64,000 nt of DNA, from the NCBI RefSeq assembly GCF_000706765.1, contig NZ_CP006018.1, positions 434,001 to 498,000 of the forward strand, in the 5' to 3' direction. Shown here in pieces: positions 38,101-47,341 of the stretch. Positions within the stretch are counted from its first letter, which is position 1. The number at the start of each line of letters is the position of its first letter. This DNA comes from Bifidobacterium [indicum] DSM 20214 = LMG 11587 (GTDB lineage: Bacteria > Actinomycetota > Actinomycetes > Actinomycetales > Bifidobacteriaceae). The notes under the pieces were generated by a model that was not told the DNA's origin, searched no databases, and saw only the letters and a list, made by a program, of their open reading frames with translations. The translations under genes and the position numbers were made by a program.

Positions 38101-40725
38101 ATGCCCGGAGCCAATCTGACGCGTGTGGAAGCAGAAGAACGCGCAACCGTCGTATCGAATGTCACCTACCAGGTCGCCCTGGATCTGACCAAGGGCCCCA
38201 GGACCTTCCTTTCCCAGGCCACCATCGGTTTCGATGCCAAGCCGGGGGAATCGACCTTCCTTGACCTGATTGCCGATGAAGTGAGCGCGATCGAACTCAA
38301 CGGGGAGGGTCTCGACCCCGCCCAGGTCTATCGCGACAGCCGTATCGAACTGGCCGGGCTCAAGGAGCACAACCAGATCAAGGTCACGGCCCTGTGCGTC
38401 TACTCGCGCACCGGTGAAGGCCTCCACCGCAGCGTCGACCCATCGGACGGCAACGTCTACCTGTACAGCCAGTTCGAGGTGCCGGATGCCCGCCGCGTAT
38501 ACGGGGTGTTCGACCAGCCCGACATCAAGGCCACATTCGACTTCACCGTGACGGCCCCCGCCTCCTGGCAGGTTCTTTCCAACATGCCCGCCGTGAGCGA
38601 GGAGGCCCTCGACCAGGAGACCGCCCCCGGCACCCTGGAGGGCGGCAAGAGTGAATCCTGCCGTCGGTGGGTGTTCGAAACGACCCCGGTCATGAGCTCC
38701 TACCTGACCGCCTTCACCGCCGGACCCTATGCCTCCTGGACCAGCGAGTACTCCAACGAGGACGGTCGGACCATCCCCATGGGCCTCTACTGCCGCCAGG
38801 CCCTCAAGGACTCCCTGGCCAAAGACGTCGACTACCTCTTCGATGTGACCAAGAAGGGATTCGCCTTCTACGCCAAAACCTGGGACCTGCCCTTCCCCTG
38901 GGCCAAGTACGACCAGGTCTTCGTGCCGGAGTACAACGCCGGAGCCATGGAGAACATCGGCCTGGTGACCTTCCGCGACTCCTATATCTTTGAATCCAAG
39001 GCCACGGGAGCCCAGATCAACCGCCGTGTCGAGACCGTCCTGCATGAGCTGGCCCACATGTGGTTCGGTGACCTGGTGACCATGAAGTGGTGGAATGACC
39101 TCTGGCTGAACGAGTCCTTCGCGGAGTTCATGTCGACCCTGGCCACCGCCGAGGCCAGCGAGTGGAGCGACGATTGGGCCACCTTCTGCTCCGGCGAGAA
39201 GAGCTGGGCCCTGACCGAGGATCAGATGCCCACCACCCATCCGGTGGTGGCTCCCATCAACGACCTGCACGATACGGAAGTCAACTTCGATGGGATCACC
39301 TACGCCAAGGGTGGCTCCGTATTGAAGCAACTGGTGGCCTGGGTGGGGCGTGACCAGTTCTTCCAGGGCATTCACCAGTACCTGGTTTCCAATTCCTATG
39401 GCAACGCCACACTCAATGACCTCCTGGCAGAGCTGGAGAAGACCAGTGGTCGTGATCTGGGGCGTTGGTCCAAGCTCTGGCTGGAAGAGGCCGGCATCAC
39501 CACCCTGATCAGCAAGGTCCAGACCGATGCTGACGGGGTCATCACCTCCATGGCCATCGACCAGACAGCCCCCGAGGACCATCCTGTTCTGCGTCCGCAC
39601 CACCTGGCCGTCGGGTTCTATGACCTGGACGATCAAGGCCGGGTCGTCCGCACGGATCGGTTCGAACTGGACGTGGATGGCGGCCATACCGAGGTGACCG
39701 CCGCCCAAGGCAGGAAGCGTCCAGCCCTGATCCTGATCAACGATGACGACCTGACCTATGCCAAGCTTCGCTTGGATCAGGCATCGTTGGACTTCGTGTC
39801 CGAGAACCTCTACCGGGTCCAGGACCGTCTGACCAGGGCAGTCATCTGGCTGAGCCTCTGGGACATGACCCGGGATGCAGAGTTCCCCGCCGAGCGCTTC
39901 ATTGGACTCAGCCTCAAGGCCCTGGCAACCGAGCACCAGTCCACCACCTTCCGCTATGCCCTTTCGCAGATTTCGACCGCAGCCCATCACTTTGTGGCCG
40001 GGCGGCGCAGGCAGCCCATGCTCCAGCTCGTTGCCCAGTCGCTCTGGGATCTGGCTCGGAAGGCGGAGCCCGGATCGGATGAGCAGTTCCAGCTGGTTCG
40101 CGCCTACCTGGGCTATGGAGACGATCCCGATTTCGAGGAGACGGCCCGTGGGCTCCTGAGTGGTGATCTGAAGCTGGAAGGGTTGGAAATCGACAACAAC
40201 ACCCGGTGGGTTATCATCCATGCCCTGGCCGCCCACGACCTCCTGGCCGATGGGGAGATCGATCAGGAACTCTCCCGCCATGACACCACCGAGAACCGGG
40301 AGTTCGCCATGGGGGCCCGTGCCGCCCTGCCTACCGCCAAGGCCAAGGACTGGGCATGGGACCAGGCCCTGAATAACCAGGACCTGACCAACTCCCAGAT
40401 CGGGGCGGTGGCTGACGGGTTCTCCGGTTCCGGTCAGGAGAGCCTCTTCGATCCCTACGTGGACCGCTTCTTCGGGGCTGTGGATTGGATCTGGGAACAC
40501 AAGACCTTCCATATTGCGGAGACCCTGCTCAATCCGCTCTCGGCCGGAGGCCTCTACCCGTCATCGGCCGACCCCCGTGCCCTGGTCGAGGCCGGTGATG
40601 CCTGGCTGGATTCCCACCAGGATGCGCCCAAGGCCCTGCGCGGCATGATTGCCCAGAACACGGCAGCATCCCGGCGCTTCCTCAAGGTTCGCTCCTACAA
40701 CGAGCAACTGAGGCGGAACGACTGA
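38101..40725 (+). CDS. pepN: Aminopeptidase N (M1 family)
   Basis: A protein of 874 residues; a zinc enzyme that removes N-terminal amino acids from peptides in the cytoplasm. The substrate-binding GAMEN motif is followed by HELAH (His315, Glu316, His319) and the third zinc ligand in NESFAE. A tyrosine-containing YAKGGSVL segment and the ERAP1-like C-terminal helical domain complete the normal length. AAAGGA precedes the start. A terminator follows 12 bases after the stop. Confidence 0.97.
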   Translation: MPGANLTRVEAEERATVVSNVTYQVALDLTKGPRTFLSQATIGFDAKPGESTFLDLIADEVSAIELNGEGLDPAQVYRDSRIELAGLKEHNQIKVTALCVYSRTGEGLHRSVDPSDGNVYLYSQFEVPDARRVYGVFDQPDIKATFDFTVTAPASWQVLSNMPAVSEEALDQETAPGTLEGGKSESCRRWVFETTPVMSSYLTAFTAGPYASWTSEYSNEDGRTIPMGLYCRQALKDSLAKDVDYLFDVTKKGFAFYAKTWDLPFPWAKYDQVFVPEYNAGAMENIGLVTFRDSYIFESKATGAQINRRVETVLHELAHMWFGDLVTMKWWNDLWLNESFAEFMSTLATAEASEWSDDWATFCSGEKSWALTEDQMPTTHPVVAPINDLHDTEVNFDGITYAKGGSVLKQLVAWVGRDQFFQGIHQYLVSNSYGNATLNDLLAELEKTSGRDLGRWSKLWLEEAGITTLISKVQTDADGVITSMAIDQTAPEDHPVLRPHHLAVGFYDLDDQGRVVRTDRFELDVDGGHTEVTAAQGRKRPALILINDDDLTYAKLRLDQASLDFVSENLYRVQDRLTRAVIWLSLWDMTRDAEFPAERFIGLSLKALATEHQSTTFRYALSQISTAAHHFVAGRRRQPMLQLVAQSLWDLARKAEPGSDEQFQLVRAYLGYGDDPDFEETARGLLSGDLKLEGLEIDNNTRWVIIHALAAHDLLADGEIDQELSRHDTTENREFAMGARAALPTAKAKDWAWDQALNNQDLTNSQIGAVADGFSGSGQESLFDPYVDRFFGAVDWIWEHKTFHIAETLLNPLSAGGLYPSSADPRALVEAGDAWLDSHQDAPKALRGMIAQNTAASRRFLKVRSYNEQLRRND

Positions 40726-40736
40726 ATCCAGGATTC

Positions 40737-40770
40737 GGGCCGGCTCCCTGTGTATCGGGGCCGGCCCTTT
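40737..40770 (+). terminator. Terminator after pepN
   Basis: GGGCCGGC at 40737-40744 pairs with GCCGGCCC at 40760-40767, with an inner CCC/GGG extension, and is followed by TTT-CC-TTT. Confidence 0.8.
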
Positions 40771-40899
40771 CCTTTCCGGTGGAAGTGGTGTGCAAACCCA
40801 CCCGCCCGGAACCGGCCCGTCAGGGTAGGGGCCATAATTAACCTATCGCGTGGAGATGTGCAGGCTCCGGAAACCTGCACACGGAGTCGGAGGAATGAG

Positions 40900-42276
40900 A
40901 TGCCAAGATTATTCGGAACCGATGGTGTTCGCGGATTGGCCAACAGGGCGTTGACCTCGCAGCTGGCCTTGGATCTGGGCGATGCCGCCGTACGGGTCCT
41001 GGGCAAGGGTGCCGACAAGACGGAAGGGCGCAGGCGTGCCCTGATTGGGCGTGACACTAGGGTTTCCGGTGACTTTCTGGCCTCCGCCCTGGCGGCGGGT
41101 ATGTCGGCAGGCGGCTTCGATGTGATTGACGTCGGTATCATTCCGACCCCGGGCATCGCCTACCTGACCAGTGTCCTCAACGTAGAGATGGGCGCGGTCA
41201 TATCGGCCTCCCACAATGCAATGCCCGACAACGGAATCAAGTTCTTTGCACGGGGTGGCTTCAAACTTCAGGATTCCAAGGAGGATCAGATCGAGTCCGT
41301 CCTCGGGCAGGACTGGGAGCGTCCGACGGGTGAGGGGGTGGGCCGGGTTTCCCACGACACGGTGACGGCCACCAACATGTACATCGACCACCTGGTCGAG
41401 GCGGTGGCGCCCATCAACCCCGACAAGACCCAGACCAAACCCCTGGACGGTCTGCGCATCGTCGCCGACTGCGCCAACGGTGCCACCTCGGTGGTGGCCC
41501 CCGAGGCCCTGCGCAGGGCGGGTGCCGATGTGGTGGTCATCAATGCCTCCCCGGACGGTTACAACATCAACAAGCATGCGGGTTCCACACACCCCGAGCA
41601 GCTCCAGGCCATGGTACGGGCTTCGGACGCGACCATGGGGGTGGCCTTCGACGGGGATGCAGACCGCTGCCTGGCGGTCGATGAAGACGGTACCCTGGTC
41701 AACGGGGATCAGATCATGGGCATTCTGGCCAGGGCCAAACAACGTGAAGGCAAGTTGGCCAACGATACCCTGGTGGTCACGGTCATGAGCAACCTCGGGC
41801 TCAAACTGGCCCTGAAAGAGATGGGTATCGTCACGGTACAGACCGGCGTGGGCGACCGGTACGTGCTGGAGGAGATGCTCCGTGGAGGCTACACCCTGGG
41901 CGGGGAGCAGTCCGGCCACGTCATCAACAGGGAGTTCGCCACCACCGGTGACGGCACTCTGACCGCTCTGACCCTGGCCAAGGAGGTTGTGCGCTCGGGT
42001 CGGAGCCTCAAGGAGCTGGCCGCGGACTTTCCCCAACTGCCCCAGCAGCTGATCAACGTGCCCGGTGTGGACAAGAACGCGGCCAGGACCAATGCCAAGG
42101 TCCAGGCGGCAGTGGAACGTGAAGAGGAGCTGCTGGGCGCGACCGGCAGGGTGCTTCTACGCCCGTCCGGCACCGAGCCCCTGGTCCGGGTCATGGCCGA
42201 GGCCGCCACCCAGGAACAGGCCGATCAGGTCTGCGACCGGCTGGCCAAAGTGGTTGCCGAGGAGCTATCCCTCTGA
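40900..42276 (+). CDS. glmM: Phosphoglucosamine mutase
   Basis: A protein of 458 residues beginning MPRLFGTDGVRG at 40900 behind GGAGG. It converts glucosamine-6-phosphate to glucosamine-1-phosphate for UDP-GlcNAc and cell wall synthesis. The phosphoserine is Ser104 in ISASHNAMPDNG. The metal loop is DGDADR, the sugar loop GGEQSGH, and the phosphate loop RPSGTEPLVRVM near the C-terminus. It is followed 50 bases later by def. Confidence 0.97.
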   Translation: MPRLFGTDGVRGLANRALTSQLALDLGDAAVRVLGKGADKTEGRRRALIGRDTRVSGDFLASALAAGMSAGGFDVIDVGIIPTPGIAYLTSVLNVEMGAVISASHNAMPDNGIKFFARGGFKLQDSKEDQIESVLGQDWERPTGEGVGRVSHDTVTATNMYIDHLVEAVAPINPDKTQTKPLDGLRIVADCANGATSVVAPEALRRAGADVVVINASPDGYNINKHAGSTHPEQLQAMVRASDATMGVAFDGDADRCLAVDEDGTLVNGDQIMGILARAKQREGKLANDTLVVTVMSNLGLKLALKEMGIVTVQTGVGDRYVLEEMLRGGYTLGGEQSGHVINREFATTGDGTLTALTLAKEVVRSGRSLKELAADFPQLPQQLINVPGVDKNAARTNAKVQAAVEREEELLGATGRVLLRPSGTEPLVRVMAEAATQEQADQVCDRLAKVVAEELSL

Positions 42277-42326
42277 AGTCCGGACCGGGTAATCGCCCGT
42301 CTGTCTGAAATCCAGGAAAGGCCGCC

Positions 42327-42989
42327 ATGTTCGGAAGAAACGCCAAAATCGACACCGCCCTCAATCATCAGGTCGATGCCCTGCTCTCGGATGCCGGGAG
42401 GAGGGGAATCCTGCCCATCGTCCAGATGGGGGAGCCTGTGTTGCGTCAGAAGACCGAACCCTATACCGGGCAGCTCTCCAAGAAGACCCTGAGCCGACTG
42501 GTCGAGGTCATGCGTAGGACGATGCTGGATGCCCCGGGAGTGGGTTTGGCAGCTCCGCAGATTGGCCTGGGTCTGGCCATTGCGGTGGTCGAAGACCACC
42601 TACGCGATGACGAAGACGACCCCCGGGAGATTGCCGAACTGCCTTTCAGGACCATCATCAACCCCTCCTATGAGCCTGTGGGGAACGCCAGGACGTCCTT
42701 CTACGAAGGTTGCCTTTCCCTGGAGGGGTACCAGGCCGTGCGCAGCCGCTGGCTCGACATCACCGCCAACTGGCAGGATGAGACGGGCAAGAACCATCAG
42801 GAAACCATGCACGGATGGCCGGCCCGTATCTTCCAACACGAGACCGACCATCTATCCGGGGAGGTCTACATCGACCAGGCCGAGATCCGCAGTCTCTCCT
42901 CGGACGACAACCTGAGTGAGTACTGGGCTTTTGATCCCATACCGACCGAAGCCGCCGAGGAGCTGGGATTCGCCTTACAGTCTGAGTGA
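42327..42989 (+). CDS. def: Peptide deformylase
   Basis: A protein of 220 residues that removes the formyl group from nascent proteins. All three family motifs are present: GVGLAAPQIG, EGCLS (metal Cys) and HETDHL (metal His pair with the catalytic Glu). The C-terminus is about 40 residues longer than in the shortest deformylases. The last 15 bases overlap the 3' end of the converging SRAP gene. Confidence 0.97.
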   Translation: MFGRNAKIDTALNHQVDALLSDAGRRGILPIVQMGEPVLRQKTEPYTGQLSKKTLSRLVEVMRRTMLDAPGVGLAAPQIGLGLAIAVVEDHLRDDEDDPREIAELPFRTIINPSYEPVGNARTSFYEGCLSLEGYQAVRSRWLDITANWQDETGKNHQETMHGWPARIFQHETDHLSGEVYIDQAEIRSLSSDDNLSEYWAFDPIPTEAAEELGFALQSE

Positions 42990-43643
42990 GATGTCGTCAG
43001 TCAGCTGAGGCCCGTCGCCCTTGAGGGGAGCGACCTGGTGCTGGACAAGTCCGGCCGACGATTTCCGCCCCAGATCCATGGCCCGGGGGAATACGTCCGA
43101 ACCATCCAGATCGGGGTCAAGCCATTCATCCGCGTTTGCCTCGGTAATCAGCAGGGGCATGCGCTCGTGAACGAGTGCCGCCTCACCCTCGGCCTGGGTT
43201 GTCAGGATGGTGGCTGTCAGCAGCCAGGGGGAGTGCTCATCCTCGCGCCACCAGGAATAGAGCCCCGCAATGGCCAAAGGCGATTTATCCGGGGATTGGA
43301 AATAGAAGGGCCGGTGGTCCTTGGTCCACTCGTAATAGCCGCTTGCAGGAATGATGGCTCGTTGGCATCGTGCCGCATCGGCATAGGTCCGCTTGGTCAG
43401 GGCCGTCTCGACCCGGGCATTGTGGGTCGGGTAATCCAGATGGTCGCTGACGGACCATGATGGTATGAGGCCCCACCTGGCAGGATTGAGGTGGCGGATG
43501 CCGTTCCTGTCCTGGGCGATAATCGCAATCGTCGCCCCGGGTGCGATGTTCCAAGACGACTTGGGAAGATTCGGTGCCCGCTGGGCCTGGTACTGCTCTG
43601 CCAGGCTGGAATAGTCAAAAGCCGCCGAGAATCTTCCGCACAT
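42975..43643 (-). CDS. SRAP-domain protein (HMCES/YedK family)
   Basis: A protein of 222 residues. The start MCGRFS places the reactive Cys at position 2 after Met removal, as in all SRAP proteins. The WNIAPG, RWGLIPSW, NARVET, IIPASGYYEW and LVHERMP motifs are all in order. The family shields abasic sites in single-stranded DNA by forming a thiazolidine crosslink. It converges on def and shares 15 bases with its 3' end. Confidence 0.95.
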   Translation of the reverse strand: MCGRFSAAFDYSSLAEQYQAQRAPNLPKSSWNIAPGATIAIIAQDRNGIRHLNPARWGLIPSWSVSDHLDYPTHNARVETALTKRTYADAARCQRAIIPASGYYEWTKDHRPFYFQSPDKSPLAIAGLYSWWREDEHSPWLLTATILTTQAEGEAALVHERMPLLITEANADEWLDPDLDGSDVFPRAMDLGRKSSAGLVQHQVAPLKGDGPQLTDDISLRL

Positions 43644-43973
43644 GATTCCATAGTAGGTGATGGGCCCCGCGGGTCAATCGGATGGCACGGATGCATCGGA
43701 AAATACCGATGATGGTTGAGTTCCCGCAACCCTCGGGATGGGGTTGGCGCTACCGGGCGATGCATCGATTCCCGGGGTTCGGGGGAGTGTGTCTTCCCAT
43801 AAACGCCGGGGTCGGTAATGACGGTCCGCCGGAGCCGGCGAGATAGAATTAGAGTGTGCTGGCGGGTTAAGTTCGCTTGCGGGAATAAGCACACAAGCAG
43901 CGTTGCTGACACGATGTACCATGTTTCGCGCCGACGGGAAGCCGGCGCATACGTAGTTGACTAAGGAGACGAT
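43644..43973 (+). other. Untranslated region upstream of the alcohol dehydrogenase
   Basis: These 330 bases lie between the divergent SRAP and adh starts. A seven-base inverted repeat, GTGTGCT at 43854-43860 and AGCACAC at 43888-43894, is a possible regulatory site. GCGCCG and CGGCGC near 43929-43949 can form a hairpin in the adh leader. TAAGGAG gives the adh ribosome site. No gene is visible. Confidence 0.4.
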
Positions 43974-45092
43974 ATGCCTCAGAAGATCAAGGCCTCGGTG
44001 GCCTATGGTATCGGTAAGGGATTCGCTCAGCCCGAGGAGATCATCATCGACGACCCCATCGGTGCGGAGGTGCTGGTGGATGTAAAGGCTTCCGGCCTGT
44101 GTCATTCCGACCTCCACCTGGTTGAGGATGATGACAAGTTCTTCCCCTTCCCGGCAGTCATCGGCCACGAGGTGGCTGGAGTTGTGGAGGCCGTGGGGCC
44201 CGAAGTGTCCGGAATCAAGGTGGGCGACCATGTGGTGGCCTCCCTTGAGCAGGTCTGTGGACACTGCGCCAACTGCCTCAAGGGTCAGCCCCAGTCCTGC
44301 ACCCAGCAGCAGGAGTGCGTGCGTGGCGAGGGGGAGAAGCCCCGCCTGTCCTTCCCCGACGGTCGGCCCATCACCCAGGCCTTCGGTACTGGCGGGTTTG
44401 CTGAAAAAGCCCTGATTCACGAGAACCAGTTGGCTGTGGTCAACAACCAGGTCAAGTGGGACGAGGCCGCCTGCATCGGGTGTGCCACCATCACCGGTGC
44501 CGGGGCGGCCATCAATACGGCCCACGTCCGCCCGGGCGATACCGTGGCTGTGATCGGAACCGGCGGCATCGGTCTGAACATCATCTCCGGTGCCAGCATC
44601 TGCGGTGCAAAGAGAATCATCGCCATCGACGTGTTCGACAACAAGTTGGAATTCGCCAGGAAGTTCGGCGCCACCGATGTCATCAACTCCAAGAACGAAG
44701 ACCCGGTCGCCAAGGTTTGTGAACTCACCGACGGCGGCGTGGATGAGGCCTTCGAGGCCATCGGTCTGCAATCGACCATGAAGCAGGCCTGGGACATGCT
44801 CGGCGTCGGAGGCACTGCCTTCCCGATTGGTCTGGCCAAGCCTGATGCCACGATTTCCCTGGAAATCAACCCGGCTGATCTCCTGGTGCATCAGCGTGGA
44901 TTCAAGGGTGTTTGGATGGGATCGACCAATATCAAGCACGACATTCCCATGTATGCCGACCTGGCCGTCGACGGGCGGCTGAACATGCACGATATCGTCA
45001 GCCAGCACATCAAGCTCAGCCAGATTGATGAGGCCTACAAGCAGCTGGTTAAGGGCGAGGTCATCCGTTCCGTCATCACCGATTTCGACTGA
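43974..45092 (+). CDS. Zinc-dependent alcohol dehydrogenase (MDR superfamily)
   Basis: A protein of 372 residues. The catalytic zinc motif is CHSDLH with GHEVAG following; the structural zinc motif is CGHCANCLKGQPQSC with four cysteines. The Rossmann NAD site is IGTGGIGLN. It resembles class III/AdhC-type enzymes that interconvert alcohols and aldehydes with NAD(H). A long leader and its own terminator suggest it is transcribed alone, and probably regulated. Confidence 0.92.
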   Translation: MPQKIKASVAYGIGKGFAQPEEIIIDDPIGAEVLVDVKASGLCHSDLHLVEDDDKFFPFPAVIGHEVAGVVEAVGPEVSGIKVGDHVVASLEQVCGHCANCLKGQPQSCTQQQECVRGEGEKPRLSFPDGRPITQAFGTGGFAEKALIHENQLAVVNNQVKWDEAACIGCATITGAGAAINTAHVRPGDTVAVIGTGGIGLNIISGASICGAKRIIAIDVFDNKLEFARKFGATDVINSKNEDPVAKVCELTDGGVDEAFEAIGLQSTMKQAWDMLGVGGTAFPIGLAKPDATISLEINPADLLVHQRGFKGVWMGSTNIKHDIPMYADLAVDGRLNMHDIVSQHIKLSQIDEAYKQLVKGEVIRSVITDFD

Positions 45093-45143
45093 GCGGCTCG
45101 GCGTCGTGGGTCGGGTCCCGTCCCTCATGCCTACCTGAATCGG

Positions 45144-45183
45144 AAGGGGGTGTCGGATGTGCAGCTGCATCCGACACCCCCTT
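45144..45183. terminator. Terminator after the alcohol dehydrogenase
   Basis: A perfect 16-base-pair stem, AAGGGGGTGTCGGATG with its complement, around TGCAGCTG. It lies between two converging genes and can work in both directions. Confidence 0.85.
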
Positions 45184-45223
45184 GCCATACCCGGTGGCGG
45201 CTGTCGTTCCCCTGCCCCCGGGC

Positions 45224-45928
45224 TTACTCGCTCTGAAGTTCTTCGAGCTCGGCACGAACCTTGTGGAGCTTGGCATAGATCGCATTGCGGTCCTGGGTGG
45301 ATTTTGCCCGCCCATGGTCTCCTGCAAGTTTGCTCTCCTCGTTGAGCAGGGCGGTGATGCGCTCGCGTTTGGCGATGCGCTGGTCCAGATCCCCGCCGTC
45401 CGTGGTTCCCAGGATTACCTGGGCGCAGAGACTGTCCCAAAGGTCGTCCATGGTGGATCCACTGACCTTGAGTCTGGCCTCATCGATGGTCTGGGTCCGG
45501 CCCAGGTGCGTCGCATATTCCTGCTGATGGCCGGGTCGGGTCGGGAGCGCGCGGCGAAGGGCCATGGTGCAGGCGGTCTTCCCCTCCGAGGGATGGATGC
45601 AGACGAAGATGATGCCTGAGGAGCGTAGAGAGGCGATGCGGTCCAGGACATCGACCGGTACATCCTCACTTTTCAGACCGATGGCCATGACCAGGACCTC
45701 GTGGCATCTGATTCCGTCCGCCAGGCCTGTTGTGGCGGGGCGCAGGAGCGAGAGCATGGTAATCGAATCAACCTTTGTGGTGAAATGCTGCCTCAGCCTG
45801 GATGATGCCGGGGGCTTGGTAATGAAGGCCTGGGCGGGCAGGTGGCTCTTGGCTTCGGGGATGGCCGATGTGGCCGGCAGGCCGAGACTGGCGGCGGAAA
45901 CACCTTCGTGGTTCGCAATAGTCATCAT
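45224..45928 (-). CDS. DUF4391-like protein
   Basis: A protein of about 234 residues starting at one of two adjacent Met codons (45928 or 45925) behind AAGG. The pattern TKPPASSRLRQHFTTKVDS followed by LLRPATTGLADG, an EVLVMAIGLK strand and IIFVCIHP resembles DUF4391. The last 45 residues are a charged helix, probably a coiled coil. DUF4391 genes usually sit beside helicase or restriction-type genes; here it stands alone. The family assignment is by eye and moderate in strength. Confidence 0.6.
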   Translation of the reverse strand: MMTIANHEGVSAASLGLPATSAIPEAKSHLPAQAFITKPPASSRLRQHFTTKVDSITMLSLLRPATTGLADGIRCHEVLVMAIGLKSEDVPVDVLDRIASLRSSGIIFVCIHPSEGKTACTMALRRALPTRPGHQQEYATHLGRTQTIDEARLKVSGSTMDDLWDSLCAQVILGTTDGGDLDQRIAKRERITALLNEESKLAGDHGRAKSTQDRNAIYAKLHKVRAELEELQSE

Positions 45929-46267
45929 TGGCCTTTCTCTGGTTGTTCGGGACTGGCGCCCGCTTGGCTGAATGCCATTGTATCCACAGGTCTTCTGTCC
46001 GGGAGGAAACCGTCCGGTTTCAGGCCCTTCTGCTAACCAGGCTGAACGTGAGGTCTTCGGCCTTCGTTTTTCCATGCTCAAGGAGCCAAACCGGCCCTGG
46101 TCGGGGAGGGTGTATCCGCACAACTGTATGGCTGCTTCTGGGCACCGGTGCCGGGTGTACTTAGAAGGTGAAGGTGTTTCGGTGTTTTACAAGAGCGGTT
46201 GAAGTGATTAGAACTGGAAATGGAAGTAGCCTTCGGCATTGTGTTGCCGCATACAAAGGAGTGGGAT
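45929..46267 (+). other. Intergenic region before a small gene
   Basis: These 339 bases separate the DUF4391-like start from a small plus-strand gene. The half near 46150-46260 is AT-richer than its surroundings. No RNA gene, repeat or confident promoter was identified apart from the AAAGGAG ribosome site at 46256-46261. Confidence 0.4.
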
Positions 46268-46471
46268 ATGGACGAAATGACCTTGGTGGACAGGATGAGC
46301 AAGCTGCAAACCATCGACGAACTGGTCGACCTTTCCAAGGAGATCGGTAAGCCTCTCTCATACAACGATGCCGACAAGCTCTTCGGCAGGATCAACCAGT
46401 GCCAGAACGATGCCGCCGAACTCAGCGGTGACACCGTGTCCAAACTGGCCAAGGAGGCCTTCGACATCTGA
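46268..46471 (+). CDS. Small acidic helical protein of unknown function
   Basis: A protein of 67 residues beginning MDEMTLVDRMSKL with AAAGGAG seven bases upstream, a better start than the GC-poor extension from 46220. It is predicted to be helical and acidic, with one Cys and no membrane segment. The heptad-like LQTIDELVDLSKEIGK and the tail ELSGDTVSKLAKEAF superficially resemble RiPP leader peptides, but there is no Gly-Gly cleavage site or core peptide. Not recognised. Confidence 0.6.
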   Translation: MDEMTLVDRMSKLQTIDELVDLSKEIGKPLSYNDADKLFGRINQCQNDAAELSGDTVSKLAKEAFDI

Positions 46472-46604
46472 AGTGGGGTCGTGACGATTCCGAGGCGTTC
46501 GGCGACCCATCGACTATCGATAAGATACATGGGTGACGACGGCATCTTCTATGCCCGAACCGGCTGTAGTGAGGATTGTGAGAGTCCTCGGAAGGGGCAT
46601 GCCC

Positions 46605-47276
46605 ATGGTTTCCTCGATGAATCAGGACCGCACAGCCGCCAGGCAGCTGTATAAGCTCCTGCTCAAGAGATTCGGAAGGCAGGACTGGTGGCCGGCGGAA
46701 TCCCATTTCGAGATGATGGCAGGTGCCATCCTGGTCCAGCACACTGCCTGGCGCAATGTCGATACATCCCTGCGTGGGCTCAAGGCTGCGGGTCTGCTCA
46801 GCCAGGGGGCCCTGGCGCAGGTTTCCGAGGAAGAGCTGGCCTGCATCGTCCGACCCAGTGGGTTCATGAAGTCCAAGAGCCGCGCACTCAAGGGCCTTGC
46901 CTCTTGGCTCGTGAACCGGGGTTATACCGAACCTGACATGATGCCCAGCCGTGATCCGGATCTCAGGGAGGAACTCCTGGCCCTGCCTGGCATCGGAAAT
47001 GAAACCGCGGATGTAATCCGACTGTATGCCTTTGGGCAAAAGTGCTTCATCTGGGATGCCTACGCTCTCCGGATGCTGCGCGCTCTGGACTTGGCGTCTT
47101 GGAGGAACTACGACCAGGCCCTGCGCCACCAGGGGGAGTTCATCGACCTGGACGATTTCACGCTTACTGAGATGAAGGAGTACCACGGGCTGATCGTCAC
47201 AGCCGGTAAGGAGGCTGGGCAGTCGGGTGATTGGGATTTCCTCACCACTCAGACCAGTGAGGCTTCTGGCCGGTGA
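46605..47276 (+). CDS. HhH-GPD base-excision DNA glycosylase, MagIII/EndoIII-like
   Basis: A protein of 223 residues; GGAAGGGG lies about seven bases before ATG 46605. Earlier in-frame starts (46533, 46599) are possible. The helix-hairpin-helix is LPGIGNETAD and the catalytic Asp151 lies in FIWDAYALRML. The position of the EndoIII lyase lysine is Glu133, 18 residues before the Asp as in EndoIII, so this should be a monofunctional glycosylase. The C-terminal four-cysteine iron-sulfur site is absent. Both traits match MagIII-type 3-methyladenine glycosylases. Confidence 0.83.
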   Translation: MVSSMNQDRTAARQLYKLLLKRFGRQDWWPAESHFEMMAGAILVQHTAWRNVDTSLRGLKAAGLLSQGALAQVSEEELACIVRPSGFMKSKSRALKGLASWLVNRGYTEPDMMPSRDPDLREELLALPGIGNETADVIRLYAFGQKCFIWDAYALRMLRALDLASWRNYDQALRHQGEFIDLDDFTLTEMKEYHGLIVTAGKEAGQSGDWDFLTTQTSEASGR

Positions 47277-47341
47277 TGTGAGCTCGCCGATTCGGTGCAC
47301 TCGTTTTCCGTGTGGTGTTGGTTTCGGCCGGCCCGTGGTGG

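Noticed and set aside
37987-40512. 841-codon open frame antisense to pepN
   Set aside because: Complement of a clearly conserved metallopeptidase; low-complexity Gly/Val/Leu composition typical of shadow frames.
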